A DNA stretch of 49,970 nt from Oppiella nova (taxonomy: Eukaryota; Arthropoda; Arachnida; Sarcoptiformes; Oppiidae), in NCBI GenBank assembly GCA_905397405.1, contig CAJPVJ010000057.1:1-49970 (forward strand), given 5' to 3'. A program made the translations under genes and the position numbers. The notes beneath the pieces were generated by a model. The model saw only the letters and a program-made list of their open reading frames with translations. It had not been told where the DNA came from and searched no databases. Shown here one piece after another: positions 8,965 through 17,612 of this stretch. Every line of letters begins with the position of its first letter. Position 1 is the first letter of the stretch.

Positions 8965-9635
8965 TGAAATTTTACGTTCGAATCTTTGAGATATATCCTT
9001 GTGGTTAACGTAGAGCAGGACGGATTAAAGAGCTTACCAGATCTGCACAGTTTGCACTTTTATATGATGTGGAGGGAATCAAACATCAGTTGGGTATTTC
9101 TGTACGGGTATGTGATGAAACATGTATCAAATAAAACAGCTCGGTCAACGTAAAGTGTCTCAATAAGAAGCCGCTACTTATTTCGATGCAATGCTTAATA
9201 ACAGCAGTTTCTGTATTAAAGAACAAGATGAACATTTTATTATTCAATTCTATCGACAAGTAGCTAGTACAGCTGATGCCAATAAAACTGAACTGAATGG
9301 AAAAGAAGCTGTAATTGGAGGTAAAGTTTAGCAATGTTATAAAGGTCATAGTATGTTGACCACTATAGATTTACCTGTCATATCGTATGTTGGATAAGCA
9401 TCTTCACAAAAGCCATTTTTAGCTATTTTGCAGGTAATGAATGAGGTTATTGCAAACATGCTTATAAAAGAGTTACCTACTTTTTCTGATGATACCCATG
9501 AATCCTTTACAGTTATGTTGATAGATATACCACCCATTATAATTCTGGCTGACTAAAATATCATTTTCATGTCACTTTAAAGTTTGGCAAATTATTTTAT
9601 TGTAAAAGTCAACAAACTTAATCTGAGAGAAACTC
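8965..9635. pseudogene. decayed small reading frames downstream of the metallopeptidase
   Basis: Two plus-strand frames look like genes with one internal stop each. The first runs from ATG 9122 to TAG 9329 with TAA at 9164 (the later part includes FCIKEQDEHFIIQFYRQ). The second runs from ATG 9353 to TAA 9554 with TAA at 9395 (the later part includes VIANMLIKELPTFSDDTHES). Before them, 8990-9120 holds a further open stretch (YDVEGIKHQLGISVRV). None has a recognisable domain. They may be degenerate accessory genes from the same island as the metallopeptidase. Confidence 0.4.
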
Positions 9636-9920
9636 ATGAAAAATGTACTTAGTCGAAGTGTAACAGCTTTAATCTGTATGGGTGCTTTAATGACCACAGT
9701 TCAAACATGGGCACATGAGGATGAAGATAAAGTATTGACTAGAACAGTCGATGAACAGCCAAAAGACAAAAAACAAAAGAAATGTGAAAAAAATTGTAAA
9801 CCAAACAATGATCCTAAAACTCAAACAAATAACTCAACGCAACATCAGCATGGAAACGCTTCAGAAATGTCACAAATGGATCATTCAAATATGGAAATGC
9901 CAAACAAAACAAATAAGTAA
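9636..9920 (+). CDS. small exported His/Met-rich protein
   Basis: 94 residues. A signal peptide (MKNVLSRSVTALICMGALMT, cleavage probably after TWA) leaves a hydrophilic mature part of about 68 residues. It has a Lys/Cys segment (KKQKKCEKNCKP) and a C-terminal His/Met stretch (HQHGNASEMSQMDHSNMEMP). Such His/Met clusters bind copper or silver in periplasmic metal-handling proteins, so a metal-binding role is possible, but the protein matches no family I can name. GAGAG lies upstream of the ATG. It is a single-gene unit with its own terminator at 9976 and no copper genes beside it. Confidence 0.75.
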   Translation: MKNVLSRSVTALICMGALMTTVQTWAHEDEDKVLTRTVDEQPKDKKQKKCEKNCKPNNDPKTQTNNSTQHQHGNASEMSQMDHSNMEMPNKTNK

Positions 9921-9975
9921 TTCTTTGAGAAAAATCATGAGTCTTTTTGACTCAACACATTTCAGTGTGATCTCA

Positions 9976-10003
9976 AAAAGCTCATCAAAAGATGAGCTTT
10001 TTT
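9976..10003. terminator. intrinsic terminator
   Basis: Perfect hairpin AAAAGCTCATC - AAAA - GATGAGCTTTT followed by T residues on the plus strand; it is also A-rich on the left, so it could work in both directions. It closes the small His/Met-rich gene. Confidence 0.85.
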
Positions 10004-10098
10004 AAAACATAAAATTTGTTATGAACTATGCTTATTTTAAAAATGTCATCGCTTAGACATGATATTTGAGTATATTAGAAGAAATTTTCACAAAATAA

Positions 10099-10833
10099 AT
10101 GTGTATGCCTGTTCAAGAAACGACTTCTCCACGTATTCCCAAATATATTGCCATTCGAGATGCTATTGCCCATGAGATTGAGTCTGGGCAATGGAGTGCC
10201 AATACCAAACTGGCTTCAGAGCGTGTGTTGATGGAACAATTTGCTACCACACGTGTCGCAGTTCGAGAAGCATTATTGGCTTTGGAAATGGACGGTCTCA
10301 TTTATCGTTTAGATCGCCGTGGTTGGTTTGTTCGTGCGCCACGAATTATTTACCGTCCGCAATCGACCAAAAGTTTTAACCAATATGTGACTGAGCAAGG
10401 GGGTGTACCAAGTACGGAATTGATTTCTGCGGAATTGGTGCAAGCGACCTCTTGGGATGCAGCACATTTAAAAATTTCGGTGGGTGATGATATTTATTCG
10501 ATGTGGCGACGCCGCAGTATCAATGGTCGCCCCGCGGTAGTTGAACATTTACGTATCAATGCAAGTTTATTTCCTCAATTCTTAGAACAACAATTAGAAG
10601 GTTCTATTACGACATTGATGGCAGAGCACTATCAACGGCAATTGACCCGAGCACATATTAATCTCTATCCAACAGTATTGTCAGAACAACAAGCCAAAGC
10701 TTTGCATGTCAATGTTGGTAGTATGGGGTTATATATTTGCCGTACCAACTGCGATCAAAATGGAGTAATTACCGATGTTGACCAAGAATATTGGTTACAT
10801 GATGTACTCGATTTGCATTTTGAAGCATCATGA
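10099..10833 (+). CDS. GntR/HutC-family regulator of 2-aminoethylphosphonate genes
   Basis: 244 residues. The N-terminal winged helix (residues ~13-80: IRDAIAHEIESGQW, LASERVLMEQFATTRVAVREAL, LDRRGWFVRAP) is followed by a UTRA ligand-binding domain (~95-240, with MWRRRSINGRPAVVEHLRI). This is the HutC subfamily used by AEP regulators. It is the first gene of the phosphonate cluster and lies 107 bp before the binding-protein gene. A 30-bp perfect palindrome in that gap, whose core recurs before phnW, fits the TGGT-TA-ACCA type of site bound by HutC-subfamily proteins. It probably represses import and catabolism until AEP or an intermediate binds. Two in-frame ATGs (10099, 10105) are equally plausible. 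Confidence 0.85.
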   Translation: MCMPVQETTSPRIPKYIAIRDAIAHEIESGQWSANTKLASERVLMEQFATTRVAVREALLALEMDGLIYRLDRRGWFVRAPRIIYRPQSTKSFNQYVTEQGGVPSTELISAELVQATSWDAAHLKISVGDDIYSMWRRRSINGRPAVVEHLRINASLFPQFLEQQLEGSITTLMAEHYQRQLTRAHINLYPTVLSEQQAKALHVNVGSMGLYICRTNCDQNGVITDVDQEYWLHDVLDLHFEAS

Positions 10834-10846
10834 TAAAGAATTAAAA

Positions 10847-10876
10847 TAATTAATCTGGTTTAAACCAGATTAATTA
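10847..10876. promoter_or_regulatory. probable operator of the GntR regulator, copy 1
   Basis: A 30-bp perfect inverted repeat whose core is AATCTGGTTTAAACCAGATT. It lies between the regulator and the first transport gene, 3 bp before a TTGTCA that could be a -35 box (10879-10884). The same 20-bp core recurs at 16227-16246. It has no U-tract that would make it a terminator. A regulator bound here would cover the promoter of the transport genes. Confidence 0.75.
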
Positions 10877-10940
10877 AATTGTCATAAACTTTTGTTGAAA
10901 TACAGGCTATCAAGAAGCAGCATTCGTTAGGAATGTCATA

Positions 10941-11984
10941 ATGAGCCCGTATCTAAAACAGCAGCAAAAAAAGCTCCTCGCCATGGGCACAAGTATTTTA
11001 TTTGCTTGTGTCAGCACGGCATGCACCACGTCTTCAACCTCTAATGATGCTGAGCAAATCACGGTCTATACTGCGGTTGAAGCTGATCAATTAAAGCGTT
11101 ATCAATGGGAATTACGCAAAGCACATCCTGAATTAAAAGTAAAATGGGTACGTGATTCAACAGGTGTGATCACTGCAAAATTATTAGCAGAACAAAAGAA
11201 TCCACAAGCCGATGTGGTGATGGGACTTGCTTTGACCAGTTTATTGGTCATGGAAAAAAAAGACTTATTGCAACCGTATCGCCCGAAGCATGTCGAACAA
11301 CTTAAAACCGATTTTTATAGCCAAAAAGACATTCCAACATGGACAGGCATGACCGCTTGGGAGTCAGCTGTTTGTGTCAATACTGTTGAATTGGAAAAGA
11401 AAAAACTACCGATTCCGCAAACATGGCAAGACCTGACTAAACCAATTTATAAAGGGTTAATCGTGATGCCAAATCCTGCATCGAGTGGTACAGGCTATTT
11501 GGATGTGACTGCATGGATGCAAATTTTTGGTGAAAAGCAAGCTTGGCAATATATGCAGGCACTCGATAAAAACATTTCTCAATATGTACATTCAGGCTCG
11601 AAGCCTTGCAAGATGGCGGCTCAGGGTGAAACGGTCATTGGAATTTCGTTTGGTTATCCAGGCTTTAAGTTGAAATCGCGTGGTGCGCCTTTAGAAATTG
11701 TCTATCCAAAAGAGGGTCTAGGTTGGGAAATGGAAGCCTCAGCCATTGTCAAAGGTACGAAAAAACTCAGCAGCGCAGAAAAGTTTATTGATTGGAGCAT
11801 TAGCCAAGCTGCCAATGAAGCTTATGCACAAAACTTTTCAATGGTGGCTCATCAAAATGTTCACAGCAAAAACCAAGACTTCCCAAAAAATCTTGCGCAG
11901 CAATTGGTGAAGAATGATTTTTATTGGGCAGCTGAACAGCGTGAATCAATTCTAAAACAATGGTCAGCAAAATTTGAAAAGTAA
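10941..11984 (+). CDS. 2-aminoethylphosphonate ABC transporter, substrate-binding protein
   Basis: 347 residues. An export signal ends near FACVSTACTTSS, which may be a weak lipobox (Cys after STA), so the protein is periplasmic or lipid-anchored. The body is a type II periplasmic binding protein of the iron/AEP/spermidine-like group (ITVYTAVEADQLKRY, NPASSGTGYLDV, GGAPLEIVYP-like region RGAPLEIVYPKEGLGWE). AGGA lies 8 bases before ATG. It is followed by the ATPase and permease in the order binding protein, ATPase, permease, as in AEP importers of the PhnS2/T2/U2 type. Assignment to AEP rests on co-location with the GntR regulator, PhnW and PhnX; by sequence alone it could be mistaken for an Fe(III)-binding protein. 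Confidence 0.85.
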   Translation: MSPYLKQQQKKLLAMGTSILFACVSTACTTSSTSNDAEQITVYTAVEADQLKRYQWELRKAHPELKVKWVRDSTGVITAKLLAEQKNPQADVVMGLALTSLLVMEKKDLLQPYRPKHVEQLKTDFYSQKDIPTWTGMTAWESAVCVNTVELEKKKLPIPQTWQDLTKPIYKGLIVMPNPASSGTGYLDVTAWMQIFGEKQAWQYMQALDKNISQYVHSGSKPCKMAAQGETVIGISFGYPGFKLKSRGAPLEIVYPKEGLGWEMEASAIVKGTKKLSSAEKFIDWSISQAANEAYAQNFSMVAHQNVHSKNQDFPKNLAQQLVKNDFYWAAEQRESILKQWSAKFEK

Positions 11985-12056
11985 TTGAATCATGTACACA
12001 CAACAAGCTATTCAGAATCAGTTATTCAAAATTAACGATTAAAAATTAGGTGCAGT

Positions 12057-13250
12057 ATGCAAATTCCATCGCATTTACAAAATAGTAGGACAGGGCAAGC
12101 CATGCCAAATTCGGCAGGGCATCTGCTCTCAACTTTAAGAACGTTTAAAATGGCAGAGTCAAAAACAGTGCTTGAAGTGATGGATATTCAAAAATCTTTT
12201 GGTTCAAGCCGTGTCTTGGAACACATTAATCTTGACCTGAAAGCAGGTGAATTTGTTAGCTTTTTAGGTCCATCAGGTTGTGGTAAAACAACATTGCTAC
12301 GCATTATTGCTGGGCTTGAACAGCCTGATTATGGCAAAGTGATTAAACAACAAATTGATATTACCCATTTTAATACTGCAAAACGTAAATGTGGCATTGT
12401 TTTCCAAAACTATGCACTCTTTCCAAACTTAACTGTGGCGGAAAATATTGCATTTGGTTTGCATAAAAAACACTGGTCAGCGCAAGAGATTCAATTTCGT
12501 ATCAATGAATTATTAAACTTAATTGAATTGCCCAATATTGCGGAAAAATATCCCAATCAATTGTCAGGTGGTCAGCAACAGCGTGTGGCTTTAGCCCGTG
12601 CAATTGCGCCCAATCCTGATGTTTTATTGTTGGATGAACCTTTGTCCGCATTGGATGCGTTGGTACGTTTAAACCTCCGCCAAAAAATTCGTACCATTCA
12701 ATGTCAATTAAATTTGCCTGCGATCATGGTTACGCATGATCAGGAAGAGGCGTTAAGTATTTCTGACCGTGTGGCGGTGATGAATAAAGGTGTGATTGAA
12801 CAACTCGATACGCCACATAATATTTATTACAAACCGCAAACTCGTTTTGTAGCACAGTTTATTGGTTCGATGAATTTTATACAGACAGTAGCGGTCGATA
12901 GGCATCGTTTAAAAATGAATGAGCAATCTTTTATTGAATTTCCACATTTAAACTTTGCCCAAGATGAACATTATGAAATTGCTTTTCGACCTGAAAATGT
13001 CAATTTAGTAGCTGGAAATGAACCTTCTACTGAATATTTAAATTTAGCTGTACATATTGTCAACACTGAGTTTTTAGGCGCAAAACGTCGTTTATTCTGC
13101 GTGGTGCAAAACCAAGATCATGCCGATGACAATACGTTGCAAGTTGATGTGGATCACCAACATATGGCGGTTGTGCAAGATGGAATGTATCTGCAAGTGT
13201 CGATTCGTGACTTACATGTGTTTGATTCACGAGGGCATGCGAGATGTTAA
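12057..13250 (+). CDS. 2-aminoethylphosphonate ABC transporter, ATP-binding protein
   Basis: 397 residues. ABC ATPase with Walker A GPSGCGKTT, Q-loop FQNYALF, signature LSGGQQQR, Walker B VLLLDEP, D-loop SALDA and H-loop MVTHD, then a C-terminal TOBE-like domain (residues ~290-390, IAFRPENVNL). It powers the importer on the cytoplasmic face. The N-terminal ~31 residues before MAESKTVLEV are an extension unusual for the family; ATG 12150 is an alternative start, but AGGTG stands 4 bases before ATG 12057. Its stop overlaps the permease start by 7 bases, indicating translational coupling. Confidence 0.9.
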   Translation: MQIPSHLQNSRTGQAMPNSAGHLLSTLRTFKMAESKTVLEVMDIQKSFGSSRVLEHINLDLKAGEFVSFLGPSGCGKTTLLRIIAGLEQPDYGKVIKQQIDITHFNTAKRKCGIVFQNYALFPNLTVAENIAFGLHKKHWSAQEIQFRINELLNLIELPNIAEKYPNQLSGGQQQRVALARAIAPNPDVLLLDEPLSALDALVRLNLRQKIRTIQCQLNLPAIMVTHDQEEALSISDRVAVMNKGVIEQLDTPHNIYYKPQTRFVAQFIGSMNFIQTVAVDRHRLKMNEQSFIEFPHLNFAQDEHYEIAFRPENVNLVAGNEPSTEYLNLAVHIVNTEFLGAKRRLFCVVQNQDHADDNTLQVDVDHQHMAVVQDGMYLQVSIRDLHVFDSRGHARC

Positions 13251-14959
13251 ATCAGTCTGCCGCAGATGCTTTATTAAGTAGTCAAACAGCACATCGTTTT
13301 CGTTATTCATTGCGTTCAAGTGCCGTGTTGTTTGTCGCAGCAATTCTATTCACCTTGAGTTTGATTGCACCCTTAATCGTATTGATGCAAAGCGCATTTT
13401 TAAATGAACAGCATCAATTTGTTGGGTTGGATAACTTTACAGCTTATTTTTCCAATCCGGCCTTAATCTCATCGATTTTTAATTCGATGTGGATCGCCAT
13501 TACAGCCATGTTGATTACGGTGAGCTTGGCAAGTGTTTATGCTTTTGCATTGATTAATTGCAATATTCGAGGCAAAGCTTTCTTTAAAACCGTGGCATTT
13601 TTACCGATTCTTGCGCCTTCACTTTTGCCTTCATTGGCTTTGGTGTATTTGTTTGGTCAGCAAGGTGTTTTTAAGGGCATGCTGGGAGAGGTGGAAATTT
13701 ATGGTCCACTAGGCATTTTGATCAGTTATTGCTTTTGGCTATTTCCTGCCATGGTCATGTTGATGATGGGTGCATTTCGCCATATTGATCAACATTTGAT
13801 TGAGGCTTCTCATGCTTTAGGAAAAAATACACTACAAACCCATTGGGCTGTGACTTTTCCTGCGATTCGTTATGGTTTAGTCAGTGCCTGTCTGGTAGCA
13901 TTTACTTATGTCATCACAGATTTCGGGATTCCCAAAGTGATTGGCGGGTCATTCAATATGATGGCGTTGGATGTGTATAAGCAGATCATTGGTCAACAAA
14001 ATATGAACATGGGTGCCGTCATTTCGATTTTGTTGCTCTGTCCTGCGGTGTTGGCATTCATTTTTGATCGATACCAAAGTCGTCATCAGGAACGCTATCA
14101 AAATTTCCAAATTCAGCCTTATCGTTTGCGTGCCAATCCTCGAATTGAAAAAGCATTAACTGTATTTTGTGGGGTGATTTCAGGCGGTATTTTACTGATT
14201 ATTGTGACTGCGATTCTCGCATCATTCATTCGCTATTGGCCCTATGATTTGTCAATGACCTTAAATCATTATCGTTTTGAATATGTTGATGGTGGTGGTT
14301 GGGCAAGTTATTTTAACTCAATCAAATTGGCATTGTTCAGTACCGTTTTCGGTACGATGATAATTTTCATCATTGCCTTATTTAGTACCCGTTTTAAAGC
14401 ACATCCTTTGCTAAAAAACTATGTAAAAGTCTTGGTGTTATTGCCTTTGGCTGTGCCGGGCTTGGTGTTGGGTATTGCTTATATCTTGTTCTTTAACGCA
14501 CCGCAAAATCCTGTGTCTTTCGTTTACGGTACGATGACGCTGTTGGTGATTTCAACCATTATTCATTATTACACTGTGCCACATTTGACCTTAACGCATG
14601 CGATTCAACAGATCCCAAATCAACTTGATCATGCTGCACAAAGTTTAGGATCTTCACATTGGACAATGTTCCGCAAAGTATATTTGCCTTTAACCTTTCC
14701 TGCGCTGTGTGATGTGTTGGTGTATTTATTTGTCAATGCCATGACTACTGTTTCAGCTGCGATTTTCCTTTATTCACCTGATACCAATTTGGCATCGGTG
14801 GCGGTGCTGAATATGGATGATGCAGGTGATACCGTGGCAGCTGTGGCGATGAGTATTTTGATTTTACTCACCTCATGTGCAGTCAAGTTGCTGCATTGGT
14901 TATTCACTCGGAAAATGATGACGTCAACACAACGTTGGTGTGAGCAAACACATTCATAA
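13244..14959 (+). CDS. 2-aminoethylphosphonate ABC transporter, fused double permease
   Basis: 571 residues, roughly twice a single permease, with two homologous membrane domains (about 6 helices each) in one chain. Each half carries the ATPase-contact loop: EASHALGKNTLQTHWAVTFP in the first (near residue 180) and HAAQSLGSSHWTMFRKVYLP in the second (near residue 465). Fused permeases of this FbpB-like form are known in AEP importers (PhnU2 type). The gene overlaps the ATPase gene. The cluster therefore encodes a complete importer: binding protein, one ATPase gene and one fused permease. A weak hairpin (ATTGA/TCAAT) followed by T residues lies just after the stop, so some transcripts may end before the oxidoreductase. 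Confidence 0.9.
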   Translation: MLNQSAADALLSSQTAHRFRYSLRSSAVLFVAAILFTLSLIAPLIVLMQSAFLNEQHQFVGLDNFTAYFSNPALISSIFNSMWIAITAMLITVSLASVYAFALINCNIRGKAFFKTVAFLPILAPSLLPSLALVYLFGQQGVFKGMLGEVEIYGPLGILISYCFWLFPAMVMLMMGAFRHIDQHLIEASHALGKNTLQTHWAVTFPAIRYGLVSACLVAFTYVITDFGIPKVIGGSFNMMALDVYKQIIGQQNMNMGAVISILLLCPAVLAFIFDRYQSRHQERYQNFQIQPYRLRANPRIEKALTVFCGVISGGILLIIVTAILASFIRYWPYDLSMTLNHYRFEYVDGGGWASYFNSIKLALFSTVFGTMIIFIIALFSTRFKAHPLLKNYVKVLVLLPLAVPGLVLGIAYILFFNAPQNPVSFVYGTMTLLVISTIIHYYTVPHLTLTHAIQQIPNQLDHAAQSLGSSHWTMFRKVYLPLTFPALCDVLVYLFVNAMTTVSAAIFLYSPDTNLASVAVLNMDDAGDTVAAVAMSILILLTSCAVKLLHWLFTRKMMTSTQRWCEQTHS

Positions 14960-15073
14960 CAAATTGATCTTTCAGTCAATCTTTTTAATTAACTAAACCA
15001 TTTGAATTGAACGCTTTCTTTTAGGTGCTGGGGATTTTGCGTGCTAAAAAAAGTAGATAAGGTGGAAAAGACA

Positions 15074-16228
15074 ATGAATACAGCACAATTTGACTTAATT
15101 ATTGTCGGTGCAGGCATTTTAGGAATATCGGCTGCGATCCAAGCGGCAGAGCAAGGTTTAAAGGTACAAGTCTTTGAAAAATATGCACAACCTATAGGTG
15201 CGACTCGCCGTAACTTTGGCATGGTTGGGACTTCGACTCTAAGCCGTCCTGATGCGAAATGGCGTGAATATGCTTTGGCAACCCGTGAATTTTATCAACG
15301 GATTCAGGCACAAACCGATATTTCATTTCAACAGCGGAACGGTTTGTATCTCGCGAATACCGAACTTGAATGGCAAGTATTAAACGAGTTTGCTAAAGCT
15401 GCAGCTGATTATCAGATTCCTGTAAGTCTATTGTCTAAGCAGCAACTGTTTGATCAATATGCTTATTTAAACCCAGAAACTGCGCTACGTGGCGGTATGG
15501 TGTTTCATGAAGATTATTCAGTTGAGCCACATTTGGTGGGACTGCGTTTGTTGCAATATGCCGAAAAACTTGGTGTACAAATTCATTGCAATGCCTCTGT
15601 GGTACTGACGCAATTTAACCAAGGCTTGGCGCACATTCGCTTGGCATCAGGTCAAACATTTACCGCAAATAAAGTCATGATTTGTCATGGTGAAGAGACA
15701 CAATCGTTGTACCCCAAGCTCTTACAACAAAAAGGTTTATTACGTTGTACTTTACAAATGGCATTAACCAAACCGCTAAAAGTTAATCTCAATGCTTCGA
15801 TTTATTCAGGATTGTCGATTTCTCGTTATCCCGCTTTTGAGATTTGCCCTAGTCATCAAGATTTACGCAATGAATCACAAATCGGTTTAGTCGAAAAATA
15901 CGGTATTCATATCCTGATTAAACAAAATGAATTCGGACAAATTATTTTGGGTGATAGCCATGAATATTATCCGATTGAAGACATACCACAATTTAATCAA
16001 CGTGAAGAAATTAACCAATTCATTTTGCAATATTGCAAAGAAAATATTGGTTTAGATCTACCTGAAATTGAATCTCGTTGGAATGGTTACTATCTGACTC
16101 ATCCTACGGAATTGGCATGTGTGATGGAAGCTGAAACCAATATTTTCCTTGTCAGTGCGATTGCAGGCAAAGGCATGACCACAGGCGCAGGATTTATGAA
16201 AGAAATGTTAGAAAATTATATTTTGTAA
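15074..16228 (+). CDS. FAD-dependent oxidoreductase of phosphonate catabolism (TIGR03364 type)
   Basis: 384 residues. DAO-type flavoprotein: N-terminal dinucleotide-binding [16 protein letters not shown], then [11 protein letters not shown] (substrate side) and a C-terminal [15 protein letters not shown] segment closing the FAD site. Members of this group recur beside AEP genes; related PbfC/PbfD flavoenzymes have been reported to oxidise AEP or N-methyl-AEP to phosphonoacetaldehyde, giving an alternative entry to the PhnW route. The substrate of this one is not shown by sequence. Start: ATG 15074 has AAGGTGGA upstream; GTG 15041 would add 11 residues before the FAD motif. Its stop codon lies in the second operator palindrome. 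Confidence 0.85.
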   Translation: MNTAQFDLIIVGAGILGISAAIQAAEQGLKVQVFEKYAQPIGATRRNFGMVGTSTLSRPDAKWREYALATREFYQRIQAQTDISFQQRNGLYLANTELEWQVLNEFAKAAADYQIPVSLLSKQQLFDQYAYLNPETALRGGMVFHEDYSVEPHLVGLRLLQYAEKLGVQIHCNASVVLTQFNQGLAHIRLASGQTFTANKVMICHGEETQSLYPKLLQQKGLLRCTLQMALTKPLKVNLNASIYSGLSISRYPAFEICPSHQDLRNESQIGLVEKYGIHILIKQNEFGQIILGDSHEYYPIEDIPQFNQREEINQFILQYCKENIGLDLPEIESRWNGYYLTHPTELACVMEAETNIFLVSAIAGKGMTTGAGFMKEMLENYIL

Positions 16229-16246
16229 TCTGGTTTAAACCAGATT
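16227..16246. promoter_or_regulatory. probable operator of the GntR regulator, copy 2
   Basis: Perfect 20-bp palindrome AATCTGGTTTAAACCAGATT, identical to the core of 10847-10876. It overlaps the stop of the oxidoreductase and sits just before a TATACT that fits a -10 box (16251-16256), 38 bp before phnW. This suggests a second regulated promoter inside the cluster serving phnW and phnX. Confidence 0.75.
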
Positions 16247-16284
16247 TATTTATACTGTATGAAATTGAACAAAGGTTAGGCGAA

Positions 16285-17418
16285 ATGAACGCACAAATTG
16301 AACTTGCAAACACAATTGAACACGATGTTGAAAATAAATACTTACTGTTGACACCAGGACCATTGTCTACCTCGAAAAGTGTGCGTCGTGTGATGCAACG
16401 TGATTGGTGTACTTGGGACAAAGAATATAACGCATTGGTTCAGGAGATCCGCAGTCGTTTGGTGGCGTTGGCAACTGCAAAACCTGAACAATATAGTGCT
16501 GTGTTGATGCAAGGCAGTGGGAGTTTTTCTGTAGAAGCAGTGTTAGGTTCGGCGATTCCAAAGGATGGTAAAATTTTAATTATCAATAACGGGGCATATG
16601 GTGCACGCATGGTGCAAATGGCTCGATGTTTGAAAATTGACGTGGTGGAATTACGCTACCCTGAAATGCAAATCCCTCAACTGGCTGATATCGAAAAAGC
16701 ACTTGAAGATGACAGCATCACTCATGTGTCATGTGTCCATTGCGAAACCACCACTGGTTTATTAAATCCAATTCAAGCGATTGGACGCATTGTCAAAGCC
16801 AAAAAAAAAGTGTGGATTGTCGATGCGATGAGTTCTTTTGGTGGTGTGCCAATGGACATTGCAGAGCTTGAAATTGATTTCTTGATTTCAAGTGCCAATA
16901 AATGCATCCAAGGTGTACCAGGCTTTGGTTTTGTTTTGGCAAAACGTGAGCAATTACAAGCGTGCAAAGGTTTGGCTTGTTCAGTCAGTTTAGACCTATA
17001 CGACCAGTGGAACACCATGGAACAGCATAATGGTAAATGGCGTTTTACTTCGCCAACTCATGTGGTGCGTGCTTTTTATCAAGCGCTTTTAGAATTAGAG
17101 CAAGAAGGCGGAGTAACCGCACGTTATCAGCGTTATTTCAATAATCAACAACGTTTAGCCGCAGGTATGCAAGCGCTTGGTTTTGAAATGGTCTTAGATC
17201 AAGACGCACCACAATCACCAATTATCACCACATTTTTGTATCCAAATGAAGCCGATTTTAGCTTCCCAGCCTTGTATGAAAATCTGAAACAAGCAGGGTT
17301 TGTGATCTATCCCGGCAAAGTCACTGACTTAAATTGCTTCCGTATTGGCAATATCGGAGAGATTTATTTAGATGATATTGAACGACTTTTAACAGCGATT
17401 GAGCACTATCGAATTTGA
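16285..17418 (+). CDS. phnW: 2-aminoethylphosphonate--pyruvate transaminase
   Basis: 377 residues, class V PLP aminotransferase. It converts AEP and pyruvate to phosphonoacetaldehyde and alanine in the cytoplasm. [20 protein letters not shown] at the N-terminus, [11 protein letters not shown] in the middle, [10 protein letters not shown] (PLP-ring Asp) and [16 protein letters not shown] with the PLP Lys206 are typical of PhnW. It has its own probable promoter and operator directly upstream and feeds PhnX downstream. Length and motifs are complete. Confidence 0.95.
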   Translation: MNAQIELANTIEHDVENKYLLLTPGPLSTSKSVRRVMQRDWCTWDKEYNALVQEIRSRLVALATAKPEQYSAVLMQGSGSFSVEAVLGSAIPKDGKILIINNGAYGARMVQMARCLKIDVVELRYPEMQIPQLADIEKALEDDSITHVSCVHCETTTGLLNPIQAIGRIVKAKKKVWIVDAMSSFGGVPMDIAELEIDFLISSANKCIQGVPGFGFVLAKREQLQACKGLACSVSLDLYDQWNTMEQHNGKWRFTSPTHVVRAFYQALLELEQEGGVTARYQRYFNNQQRLAAGMQALGFEMVLDQDAPQSPIITTFLYPNEADFSFPALYENLKQAGFVIYPGKVTDLNCFRIGNIGEIYLDDIERLLTAIEHYRI

Positions 17419-17433
17419 TTGGAATTCAAAACG

Positions 17434-17545
17434 CCTTTTCTTGCGCCATTTATGGCTCAGGGCGGAGGTTAGTATGGGGAGATTATAGATCCTCTCCCTA
17501 GCTCTCTCCTTTTAAAAGGAGTGGGTGCTGCCATTAGAAATTAAA
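17434..17545. repeat. intergenic repeat-like element between phnW and phnX
   Basis: The 194-bp gap between phnW and phnX contains an A/T-poor patch rich in CTCTCC and GGGAG runs, with a perfect 16-bp palindrome CTCCTTTTAAAAGGAG (17506-17521). This resembles short dispersed intergenic palindromic repeats known from many Gammaproteobacteria. It could act as a partial terminator or processing site. No second copy is present in this window. Confidence 0.4.
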
Positions 17546-17612
17546 TATTACGCAACCCTCAACTTACGCAAGACAGCTATTTTTAACTTTGAGAAATGAA
17601 TAGGACAAACTT

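Noticed and set aside
10941-14959. ABC genes as a ferric iron transporter
   Set aside because: Sequence is similar to that group, but the GntR/HutC regulator, PhnW and PhnX surround them and the fused permease form is known for AEP importers.
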